From Betaproteobacteria bacterium (GTDB lineage Bacteria > Pseudomonadota > Gammaproteobacteria > Burkholderiales > Burkholderiaceae_C), in the NCBI GenBank assembly GCA_009927195.1, contig RFNL01000438.1:1-42156 (forward strand): a stretch of DNA of 42,156 nt, given 5' to 3'. The translations under genes were made by a program, and so were the position numbers. Position 1 is the stretch's first letter, and every line of letters begins with the position of its first letter. The notes below the pieces were generated by a model that searched no databases, was not told where the DNA came from, and saw only the letters and a program-made list of their open reading frames with translations. This document shows positions 17,375 through 24,271 of this stretch, piece by piece.

Positions 17375-17709
17375 GGCTGGCCACCTGTTTGCGCGGTCTC
17401 TTCAAACACCACGTGGTACACACGACCCTGAAAGCGCGGCATGAAGAGACCCAGTTCGGCCCTGACGGCTTGACGCACGGGGCTGGCCAATGCGGCATGC
17501 ATATCGGCCAAGCTGTGAAAGTACAAGTCAAATGCCATGTGAATGCTTGGCGCATCCGCATCGGCCTCTGCGATTTCTCGCAACACCGCTTTGATCAGTC
17601 CCGGATAACGACCCAGGGCCGCGACCACGGTGGTGCGCATGTGACGGTCAAAGTCGGCTTTATCGGCGGGGGCGACCGTACCTTCCAAAATGGCAGTGCG
17701 AACAATCAT
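17371..17709 (-). CDS. EthD-like small protein
   Basis: A 112-residue protein resembling the EthD/dimeric alpha-beta barrel group: MIVRTAILEG, a middle (GRYPGLIKAVLREI) and FDLYFHSLADMHAALAS, where a Phe/Tyr-rich strand precedes a helix. Such proteins are small dimeric enzymes or accessory factors in catabolic clusters. The ATG at 17709 overlaps the GntR stop as ATGA; a longer frame to 17760 lies inside the regulator gene and is rejected. It is coupled on both sides to regulator and epimerase, so it should share their pathway. The exact reaction is unknown. Confidence 0.7.
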   Translation of the reverse strand: MIVRTAILEGTVAPADKADFDRHMRTTVVAALGRYPGLIKAVLREIAEADADAPSIHMAFDLYFHSLADMHAALASPVRQAVRAELGLFMPRFQGRVYHVVFEETAQTGGQP

Positions 17710-18422
17710 GTGGATCCTTTGGTGCTTGCAGATAACGGGTTGGGCGCCTGCAAACCCCAAGCAACGGATTGCTCGGTGGCGGTCAAGTGGGCAGACATCA
17801 ATTCGGTGGCTTTTTGGAGGTCTCTGGCCAACACCGCTTGCATGATGGCATGGTGTTCTGCCTCAATGTCTCGGGCATTGTTTTTGTTTGGCATGCGTTG
17901 CAGCAAACGAAACTTGCGATAGCGCTCTGAGTGATCGGCCAAGATGTTCCAAAACCACAACAACCACTTTTCCTGGCATGCGCCCACCAACGCCGAATGA
18001 AAGCGCCGGTGCCGCGACTCCCACAAGGTGGCTGCTTCGCGGTCTTTGGCCGAACGTGGCAGGGGCGTTTTGGTCAACAGGTGCATGGCAGAGACCACCT
18101 CCGCCTCCCAAGCCGCATCCCCATGTGTCATGGCCGAAGTCAGACATAAACTTTCAATGGATCGGCGTGTGGCCATCAAATCGCTCAACTCGGCCGGGCT
18201 GGTCTCACTCACCCGCGAGCCCCGGTGGGTGTCCAAGGCCACCAGGTTTTCTGAAGATAAGCGCATCAAGGCCTCGCGGATCGGTGTCAAGCCCAGTTGA
18301 AATTTATCTTGCAAGTCGGCGGGGCGCAAGCGCTGCCCCGGCATCAAGTCACCATACAAAATTTCGCTGCGCAAGCGCTGATAAGCACGTTCGGCCAATG
18401 AAAGGGTTTCAGGGTTTTCCAT
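17706..18422 (-). CDS. GntR-family regulator, FCD (FadR-type) subfamily
   Basis: A 238-residue transcription factor. Residues 1-70 form the winged helix typical of GntR: AYQRLRSEILYGDLMPGQRL, then TPIREALMRLSSENLV, then a wing (DTHRGSRV). The rest is an all-helical FCD effector domain, with the conserved ATRRSIES helix and His residues in FHSALVGAC and EHHAIMQAV that bind metal or ligand in this family. ATG at 18422 is chosen over a GTG at 18434, which overlaps the AAGGTG ribosome site. It diverges from the FAH/TRAP operon with a palindrome in between, so it probably represses both directions and responds to the transported acid. That role is inference. Confidence 0.9.
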   Translation of the reverse strand: MENPETLSLAERAYQRLRSEILYGDLMPGQRLRPADLQDKFQLGLTPIREALMRLSSENLVALDTHRGSRVSETSPAELSDLMATRRSIESLCLTSAMTHGDAAWEAEVVSAMHLLTKTPLPRSAKDREAATLWESRHRRFHSALVGACQEKWLLWFWNILADHSERYRKFRLLQRMPNKNNARDIEAEHHAIMQAVLARDLQKATELMSAHLTATEQSVAWGLQAPNPLSASTKGST

Positions 18423-18435
18423 GGAACAAAACACC

Positions 18436-18464
18436 TTGACTTGATGATTTTATAAAATTATTAT
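18436..18464 (+). promoter_or_regulatory. Sigma-70-like promoter of the FAH/TRAP/SDR operon
   Basis: TTGACT (18436-18441) and TATTAT (18459-18464) are separated by exactly 17 bases, each differing from consensus at one position. Transcription would start near 18471, about 25 bases before the FAH ATG. The palindromic candidate operator fills the end of the spacer. On the minus strand TTGCGT-N17-AATAAT could serve the GntR operon, with weaker support. Confidence 0.6.
18447..18458. promoter_or_regulatory. Perfect 12-bp palindrome ATTTTATAAAAT, candidate GntR operator
   Basis: The sequence equals its own reverse complement and lies inside the promoter spacer between the divergent GntR and FAH genes, where a bound repressor would block RNA polymerase. 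The binding protein is inferred from gene position only; A+T-only palindromes also arise by chance. Confidence 0.5.
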
Positions 18465-18495
18465 TTATTTATATTATTCACGCAAGCGGTTTCAC

Positions 18496-19410
18496 ATGGC
18501 GGACAAACACAAACATTGGTCATTGGCCACTTTTTCCCACGACGGTCAAACCGTGGCAGCTTTGGAAGTCAATGGCATCGCCTATCGGCTGAAACCAAGC
18601 CTGGATCGGGTGGGGTTGCATGGCCAAGACCAAGTGAGCGACTTGTTCCATGACTGGCCACGTGCCTTGGCAGCCCTTCACAAGGCGGCCACCCAAGTGC
18701 AGGCCAGCGATGCCTTGCCCCATGCACCACGCCTGGCCCCACTCATCTACCCAGGGAAAATTCTGTGTGCTGGCGCCAATTATTTCGATCACTTGGCAGA
18801 GATGGGCATGCCGGGCGCCAAAAAGGAAGATCAACGCTTGTTTTTCTTCATGAAGCCGCCGCGCAATGCTGTTGTGGGCGAAGGCCACACGGTGCACATG
18901 CCCATCCAAACTCAGGCTTTTGATTGGGAAGTCGAGTTGGCTTTGGTGATTGGCAAAACGGCACGCAATGTGACGGTCGAACAAGCTTTGTCACATGTGG
19001 CGGCTTACACGGTGGCCATTGACTTTTCTGCCCGCGATCACAACCGCGCCCCCGATACTTTTTACAAACTCGATTGGGTCGCTGGAAAAGGACATGACAC
19101 CTGTTGCCCCATGGGCCCGAGTCTCATTCCCGCAGAATTTTTTGGCGATCCGCAACAAACTGCATTGAAATTGGCCGTCAATGGCGTCCTCAAGCAAAAT
19201 GGCCATGCCAAAGACATGATTTTTTCAGTGGCCGAACAAATTTCAACGGCATCACGCATCATGACCCTGGATCCGGGCGATGTGCTGCTCACCGGCACCC
19301 CTGCCGGTGTCGGGGCACCCCACAAAACTTTTCTGAGCGTGGGTGACAAGGTGGACGCCGAAATTGCGGGTGTGGGCAAGCTGTCTGTGTCCATTCAAGC
19401 TTCACGCTGA
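18496..19410 (+). CDS. Fumarylacetoacetate hydrolase family protein
   Basis: A 304-residue FAH-family enzyme, which usually splits C-C bonds of 2,4-dioxo acids or isomerises related intermediates. After an N-terminal domain comes the catalytic region: KILCAGANYFDHLAEMG, FFFMKPPRNAVVG, FDWEVELALVIGK with the metal-binding Glu pair, then IDFSARD with the metal-binding Asp. The C-terminal LDPGDVLLTGTPAGVG is also characteristic. It is first in a rightward operon with a TRAP transporter and an SDR. FAH plus SDR resembles the oxidative 2-keto-3-deoxy sugar-acid route, where an SDR makes a 2,4-diketo acid and an FAH enzyme cleaves it. That pathway is inference. Confidence 0.9.
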   Translation: MADKHKHWSLATFSHDGQTVAALEVNGIAYRLKPSLDRVGLHGQDQVSDLFHDWPRALAALHKAATQVQASDALPHAPRLAPLIYPGKILCAGANYFDHLAEMGMPGAKKEDQRLFFFMKPPRNAVVGEGHTVHMPIQTQAFDWEVELALVIGKTARNVTVEQALSHVAAYTVAIDFSARDHNRAPDTFYKLDWVAGKGHDTCCPMGPSLIPAEFFGDPQQTALKLAVNGVLKQNGHAKDMIFSVAEQISTASRIMTLDPGDVLLTGTPAGVGAPHKTFLSVGDKVDAEIAGVGKLSVSIQASR

Positions 19411-19474
19411 AACATTCATCAGGCCAAGGACCCAGCCTCCTTCATCGGGTCATTTGATTTATCAGGAGCGCACC

Positions 19475-20458
19475 ATGAGACGAACATTCATTGCCACCGC
19501 CATTGGCTTGGCCACTGCCTTGGCATTGCCCGCAGTCCAAGCCCAAACCGAAATCCGGGTGTCCACAGCCGCACCCGACACCTCTCCCTTGTCCGATGCT
19601 TTCAGAACCATCAAATCGCGCATGGAAGCCAAGTTTCCAGGGGCCATCAAGGTATCGGTGCACACGGCAAGTGCTTTGTTTCGCCAAGGCACTGAGTTGC
19701 CCGCCATGCAGCGCGGCAATTTGGAGATGGCCAGCCCAGTGACCTTTGAAATTGAGGCCCAATTGCCCGAATACGGCGTGTTCAGCGCCGCATATTTGTT
19801 CCGCGATGCCGATCACCTGATCAAAACATTTCGCAGTGACATTGGCAAAGAGTATTACGAGGATGTGGCCAACAAAATGGGCCTGGTGATTTTGGACACG
19901 GCTTATCTGGGCACCCGCACCATCAACCTGAACAACGATAAGAAAATTGAAAAGCCCAGTGACTTGACGGGCACCAAAATGCGCATGCCACCGGGCGCAT
20001 CCTTTCAAGTTTTGGCCAAGGCCTTGGGTGCAACCCCCGTGGCCATGCCCATCACCGAAGTGTATTTGGGCCTCAAAACTGGGCAGATTGATGCACAAGA
20101 CAACCCGACCAATATGACCCGGGACTGGAAATTTCATGAAGTGACCAAACAAGTGGTGTTGACCAAGCATCTGGTTCAGCCCGTGTTCATCGCCATGGCA
20201 AAACCAGCCTTTGACAAACTCAGTGCTGCGCAGCAAGCCGAGTTGCGTGCCGTCGCGAGGGAAGCCTCTGATACACAAATCGCCAAGACCTTGCAAGACG
20301 AAAAGTCAGCGCTCGATACCTTTCGCAGTGCCAATGTGCGCATCAGCGAACCCGATGCCACGCTGTTCAGAACCACGGTGTTCAAAGAGTACGAAGCCAG
20401 TGGCATGACCGCCAAATGGAAGCCCGGCCTGCTGGCGCGCATCCAAGCGGTCAAGTGA
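19475..20458 (+). CDS. dctP: TRAP transporter solute-binding protein
   Basis: A 327-residue DctP-family periplasmic binding protein. A signal peptide (MRRTFIATAIGLATAL, cleavage near AVQA at residue 23) precedes the mature part. Family features include the FPGAIKV strand, YLGTRTINL, LTGTKMRMPPG with the arginine that binds the ligand carboxylate, and QIDAQDNPTNMT. The frame opens 44 codons earlier inside the FAH gene, but the ATG at 19475 has CAGGAG seven bases upstream and the signal peptide right after it. It delivers an organic acid to DctQM encoded next. The symbol denotes the family; the ligand is unknown. Confidence 0.93.
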   Translation: MRRTFIATAIGLATALALPAVQAQTEIRVSTAAPDTSPLSDAFRTIKSRMEAKFPGAIKVSVHTASALFRQGTELPAMQRGNLEMASPVTFEIEAQLPEYGVFSAAYLFRDADHLIKTFRSDIGKEYYEDVANKMGLVILDTAYLGTRTINLNNDKKIEKPSDLTGTKMRMPPGASFQVLAKALGATPVAMPITEVYLGLKTGQIDAQDNPTNMTRDWKFHEVTKQVVLTKHLVQPVFIAMAKPAFDKLSAAQQAELRAVAREASDTQIAKTLQDEKSALDTFRSANVRISEPDATLFRTTVFKEYEASGMTAKWKPGLLARIQAVK

Positions 20459-20470
20459 TGTAAGCCTGGC

Positions 20471-21004
20471 ATGGACATCCAAGCCGTTCGCACCAAAGTT
20501 CACGCATTCAGCCGTTGGGCCGAATGGCTGACGGTGTCCATGTTCATTGGCATATTTGTGCTGTTTGTTGTCTCTGTTTTTCAACGCTATGTGTTGGTCC
20601 AACCCGTCAACTGGGTGGACGAATCCATTTTGATTCTTTTTCTGTGGTCCACCTTTTTGACCGAAGCACTGGTGTTGAGCAACCACGAACAGGTCACTTT
20701 TGATGTGATCTGGGATCAGTGCGGCCCCCAGGGTCGACGAACAATCGGGCTGGTTGCTGCAGCGTTGATCGCCCTGTTATTTGCACTGTCAGCCCCAACC
20801 ATTTGGGGCTATGTGGCCTTTTTGTGGCGCGAGAAAACCAATGCCCTGGAGTGGCGGTTGGACCACGTCTATTTTTGTTTTGTGATTTATTGGCTGGCCG
20901 TGATTGTGCGGGCCGTGGACCGCATTTTTGTGCTGAGCTCCGACCAATGGTCTGAGCATGTCAAGGATCAAACGGTCGATGAAAAAACCAATGTATTGGG
21001 CTGA
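20471..21004 (+). CDS. dctQ: TRAP transporter small permease
   Basis: A 177-residue inner-membrane protein with four predicted hydrophobic segments (about 22-41, 50-66, 92-112 and 128-148). NWVDESILILFLW is the characteristic WxxE segment of DctQ proteins. It lies 12 bases after dctP and 18 before dctM, in the usual P-Q-M order. It forms the membrane complex with DctM that uses an ion gradient to import the acid bound by DctP. The hydrophilic C-terminal tail is short. Confidence 0.9.
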   Translation: MDIQAVRTKVHAFSRWAEWLTVSMFIGIFVLFVVSVFQRYVLVQPVNWVDESILILFLWSTFLTEALVLSNHEQVTFDVIWDQCGPQGRRTIGLVAAALIALLFALSAPTIWGYVAFLWREKTNALEWRLDHVYFCFVIYWLAVIVRAVDRIFVLSSDQWSEHVKDQTVDEKTNVLG

Positions 21005-21022
21005 TGCCCTCGGGAATAGACC

Positions 21023-22318
21023 ATGAGCACAGCCTTGATCGCCATGGGCATTGTGATCTTGGTATGCGCACTGCTTCGGTTTTCCATCGTGCTGATGATG
21101 TTCAGCAGCGGCATTGTTTATCTCTGGGTCAAGGGCCAAGACATCGGATTGATCGTCGATCAGACCTTGAACTCCATGTTCAGCATGTATGTATTGCTGG
21201 CCGTACCGATGTTTATTTTTGCTGGCAATGTGATGAATGCCTCCACGGTGAGCGAGCGCATTTGGAGCGCTGCCGATGTGCTGGTCGGCCGCTTGCGCGG
21301 CGGCATGGGTCATATCACCGTGTTGATGAATGTGGTGATGTCCAGCATGAGTGGCAGTGCCATCAGCGATGCCGCAGGCCCGGGCATGGTGTCGATTCGA
21401 ATGATGGAAAAGGTGGGGAACTATCCCAAAGGCTTGGCGGTGGCCATAGCGGCCGCAGCGTCCTGCCTGGGGCCCATCATTCCACCGTCTATCCCAATGG
21501 TGATTTATGCACTCATCAGCACCGCTTCCTTAGGGGCATTGTTTTTGGCGGGAGTGGTACCCGGCTTGTTGATGGCATTGAGCTTGATGATGTGGATTGC
21601 CATGATTGCCCAAAAGCGCAACTTGTCATTTGGGCAAAAAATATCCTGGTCGCAAGTGCCGCTGGTGCTTTGGCGGGCCGCGCTGCCTTTGACATTGCCG
21701 GTGATGTTGCTCGGTGGCATCTGGTCCGGCGTCTTCAGCCCCACAGAATCAGCGGCAATGGCAGGACTTTGGGCCATCGTGATTGGCGTTTTCATCTACC
21801 GCAATTTGGGCTTGAAAACCTTGATCGCCATTTTCGCCATGTCTGCCCGCCAATCTGCTGTGGTGATGATGTTGATCGCCAGCTCTTTCATCGTCAATTA
21901 CGCGATCACCGCCGAACAAGTGGCCGTTCAATTGGCCGCCTACATTGCCAGCCTGGATTTATCGGCGATTGTGTTCATGTTGCTGGTCAATGTCATGTTT
22001 TTGCTTTTGGGCACGGTGTTGGATGGTGCCGTGATGCTCTTGGTATTTGTCCCGGTGTTGCTACCCACTGTGAATGCTTTGGGCATTGATTTGGTGCAGT
22101 TTGGCGTGGTAGTGATCCTTAATTTCATGATTGCCATGATCACACCCCCTTATGGCCTGATTTTGTTTGTATTGGGTTCCCTCACTGGCGTTCCCATGAA
22201 AGACATCAACCGCGAAATTTGGCAGTTTTGCATCCCCTTGAGTGCTGTGATGTTCTTGATGATATTTTTTCCGTCCATCACGTTATGGCTACCCCGCATG
22301 TTTGGCTACACGGCTTGA
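21023..22318 (+). CDS. dctM: TRAP transporter large permease
   Basis: A 431-residue, strongly hydrophobic DctM-family permease with about 12-13 membrane segments; length is normal. Family marks include LAVPMFIFAGNVMNAS, GGMGHITVLMNVVMSSMSGSA, SCLGPIIPPSIPMVIYA and the C-terminal ITPPYGLILFV. It carries the substrate across the membrane with DctQ. The start follows a GGGAA-like ribosome site. An out-of-frame 361-codon reading on the same strand inside this gene is composition-driven and not a gene. Confidence 0.93.
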   Translation: MSTALIAMGIVILVCALLRFSIVLMMFSSGIVYLWVKGQDIGLIVDQTLNSMFSMYVLLAVPMFIFAGNVMNASTVSERIWSAADVLVGRLRGGMGHITVLMNVVMSSMSGSAISDAAGPGMVSIRMMEKVGNYPKGLAVAIAAAASCLGPIIPPSIPMVIYALISTASLGALFLAGVVPGLLMALSLMMWIAMIAQKRNLSFGQKISWSQVPLVLWRAALPLTLPVMLLGGIWSGVFSPTESAAMAGLWAIVIGVFIYRNLGLKTLIAIFAMSARQSAVVMMLIASSFIVNYAITAEQVAVQLAAYIASLDLSAIVFMLLVNVMFLLLGTVLDGAVMLLVFVPVLLPTVNALGIDLVQFGVVVILNFMIAMITPPYGLILFVLGSLTGVPMKDINREIWQFCIPLSAVMFLMIFFPSITLWLPRMFGYTA

Positions 22319-22330
22319 TCTGTTGACACC

Positions 22331-23062
22331 ATGAAGGCCAGTCCCGTCGCATTTGTCACAGGCGCTGCGCAAGGCATTGGCTTGGCCATCGCCAAACGCC
22401 TGGCCTTCGATGGATTTCAAGTGGTGGCCATGGACCGCCAAGCCGATGTGTTGCGCCAGGCGGTCAAGCCACTCACCGACAGCGGCCTGGCCATTCAAGC
22501 GGCAGTGGCCGATGTGTGCGACCGCGCCAGTGTGCATCAGGCATTGCTGACACAAGACGGCGTGGATGTGATGGTGTGTGCCGCTGGGATTTACAACGAT
22601 GCGCGGTTTTTGGATTTAACCGAACAAAACTTTTCGCAAATGTTGGAGGTCAATGTGGTGGGCACCTTCATCCCAGCCCAAGAAGCCGCACGGCGAATGG
22701 TGTCTGGAGGGCGCATTGTGACCATTTCCTCCAGAGGCGCGCTGGGGGGTACCCGTTTTGCGCATTACGTGGCTTCGAAGTCGGCGGTGATTGGACTTAC
22801 CCGCGCCATGGCCATGGAATTGCGGGACAAAGGAATCGCCGTGAACGCTGTGGCACCAGGGTTCACCGACACACCCATGACGCGTTCCGCCCCACCCGAA
22901 ATGTTCGCGCAATGGGAGGCCTTGGAACCGCGTGGCAAAGCCGCATCGCCGGATGAAATTGCCCATGCGGTGTCATTTTTGGCTTCGCCCCAAACCCATT
23001 TCATCACCGGTCAAACTTTGTTTGTGGATGGTGGAAAGTCATTGGGCGGACTCGGTATTTGA
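22331..23062 (+). CDS. Short-chain dehydrogenase/reductase (classical SDR)
   Basis: A 243-residue classical SDR. The cofactor motif TGAAQGIG lies at residues 10-17, Asp at the end of the second strand (VVAMDRQ) suggests NAD(H) preference, CAAGIYND is the NAG-equivalent segment, and the active site has Ser in TISSRGA with Tyr-Val-Ala-Ser-Lys. The C-terminus (FVDGGKSLGG) is normal. Thirteen bases after dctM, it closes the FAH-TRAP operon and probably oxidises a hydroxyl of the imported acid or its product. Its pairing with an FAH-family enzyme fits a 2-keto-3-deoxy-acid 4-dehydrogenase role, but sequence alone does not prove it. Confidence 0.9.
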   Translation: MKASPVAFVTGAAQGIGLAIAKRLAFDGFQVVAMDRQADVLRQAVKPLTDSGLAIQAAVADVCDRASVHQALLTQDGVDVMVCAAGIYNDARFLDLTEQNFSQMLEVNVVGTFIPAQEAARRMVSGGRIVTISSRGALGGTRFAHYVASKSAVIGLTRAMAMELRDKGIAVNAVAPGFTDTPMTRSAPPEMFAQWEALEPRGKAASPDEIAHAVSFLASPQTHFITGQTLFVDGGKSLGGLGI

Positions 23063-23104
23063 CCCATCACCGCAAACGCCTGCGCTTCAGGGTGACTGGG
23101 CCAA

Positions 23105-23120
23105 ACGCCAATGCTGGCGT
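23105..23120 (+). terminator. Hairpin ACGCCA-ATGC-TGGCGT, possible weak terminator
   Basis: A perfect 6-bp stem with a 4-base loop, 42 bases after the SDR stop. No T-run follows, so intrinsic termination is doubtful; it may instead protect the transcript 3' end. Confidence 0.25.
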
Positions 23121-23292
23121 ATCCCCGCTGTTCAACCCGTTCAGACTGGGATCAGGATTTTTCAATCCATTGGCTGTGCGACCCTGCTTCTGTCTTTTTC
23201 AAGGCTGTCATGTTGAACGTATCAATGGGCCTGATACAGGCATGTGCTAACTTATCGGGGCTTTTGCTTAGAGCCATTATCAGGAAACCGTC

Positions 23293-23853
23293 ATGACCGA
23301 TCCATCTGCCAATCCCAATGTCCATTTCACCCATGCAGAACAACATCTGCTGAATGACTTGCGAAAGCATCGTCAAAGTCACCGCCAAAACAGACACCCT
23401 GTTACCTCGCAGGGGCCGGATTCACCTCCCCCTCTGACGTGGGGGCAAAAAGTGGCAGATCAGGTGGCGGACACCGTGGGTTCATGGCGCTTCATCATCA
23501 TCCAAAGTGCATTGATCCTGGCCTGGATCACCTGGAACACACAAACCCACGCGCCCTGGGATCCGTATCCGTTCATTTTGTTGAACCTGATGTTGTCATT
23601 TCAGGCCGCCTACACCGCTCCGGCCATCATGATGAGCCAAAACCGATTGGCCCAAACCGATCGCAAGCGCGCAGACAACGACTATGAGGTCAATGTCAAA
23701 GCCGAATTAGAGATTGAATTGCTGCACGAAAAGGTGGACCTTCTGCGTGAGCAAGAGCTCAAAATTTTGGCCGATTCCGTGCAAAGACTTTCCAAGCAAA
23801 TCGATGTACTGTTGAGTCAAGCCCCAGACTCAGGCTCACTTGCCCCCAGGTAA
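23293..23853 (+). CDS. DUF1003 family inner-membrane protein
   Basis: A 186-residue protein with the DUF1003 signature: WGQKVADQVADTVGSWRFII, then DPYPFILLNLMLSFQAAY, MMSQNRLAQTDRKRADNDY and VNVKAE. Two membrane segments (about 62-80 and 95-115) are followed by a charged, coiled-coil-like C-terminus (about 135-178). The first 50 residues are hydrophilic and variable. The function of the family is not established. Its last 18 bases overlap the end of the convergent gene on the other strand. The 230-base gap before it holds no gene; a promoter is expected there but I could not define one. Confidence 0.9.
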   Translation: MTDPSANPNVHFTHAEQHLLNDLRKHRQSHRQNRHPVTSQGPDSPPPLTWGQKVADQVADTVGSWRFIIIQSALILAWITWNTQTHAPWDPYPFILLNLMLSFQAAYTAPAIMMSQNRLAQTDRKRADNDYEVNVKAELEIELLHEKVDLLREQELKILADSVQRLSKQIDVLLSQAPDSGSLAPR

Positions 23854-24216
23854 TTTGCCACCGCTTTTCACGCACTCATCCAAGGTTTTGAACTCGGTGA
23901 ACTTTTTGGTGCGCTCATAACTGGGGCTGTTTTTGTCATGGCAAATGCCCGAATCAGATTTCTTGACCACCGGCTCTGCGGCCGCTGCGGTTTTGGCAGG
24001 CAAAGTACCCCCACTTTTCACACACTCATCCAAGGTTTTGAATGCGGTGAACTTCTTGGTATTTGCATAACTCGCGCTGGATTTTTCATGACATATGCCT
24101 GAATCCGATTTCTTGACCGCTGGATCGGCGCCATCTTTGGGGTCTGCGGCTTGGGCCAGGCCCAAATACAAGGTCATCAAAACGGCCACTAAGGTTCGAA
24201 TGCTTGTTGTGTTCAT
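23836..24216 (-). CDS. Exported protein with two tandem cysteine modules
   Basis: A 126-residue protein. ATG at 24216 is chosen because GGAG lies six bases upstream and a signal peptide follows (hydrophobic core about 8-20, cleavage near LAQAA). The mature part is two copies of one 40-residue module at 34-73 and 84-123, 50 residues apart and identical at 33 of 40 positions. Each has SGICH, SY, TKKFT, FKTLDECVKSGG and LP, with two Cys, so one disulfide per module is plausible. Similar modules are, from memory, found near nuclease-like proteins, but no nuclease domain is present here. Not assigned a function. Confidence 0.75.
   Translation of the reverse strand: MNTTSIRTLVAVLMTLYLGLAQAADPKDGADPAVKKSDSGICHEKSSASYANTKKFTAFKTLDECVKSGGTLPAKTAAAAEPVVKKSDSGICHDKNSPSYERTKKFTEFKTLDECVKSGGKLPGGK
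23848..23967 (-). repeat. Tandem repeat unit 2 of the cysteine-module protein
   Basis: Encodes residues 84-123. It is the 150-base-offset copy of 23998-24117; DNA identity is visibly high (for example CACTCATCCAAGGTTTTGAA in both). Confidence 0.85.
23998..24117 (-). repeat. Tandem repeat unit 1 of the cysteine-module protein
   Basis: Encodes residues 34-73, the first copy of the duplicated module. High protein and DNA identity to the second copy suggests a recent duplication or ongoing conversion. Confidence 0.85.
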
Positions 24217-24271
24217 GTACAGCTCCATTGGTTGAAAAACAAACCCTTTGATTTTGCCAAATGCAGGCCCA

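Noticed and set aside
21004..22089. 361-codon out-of-frame reading on the plus strand inside dctM
   Set aside because: The reading is His/Arg/Gly-rich with no recognisable family and overlaps a clear DctM in the proper frame.
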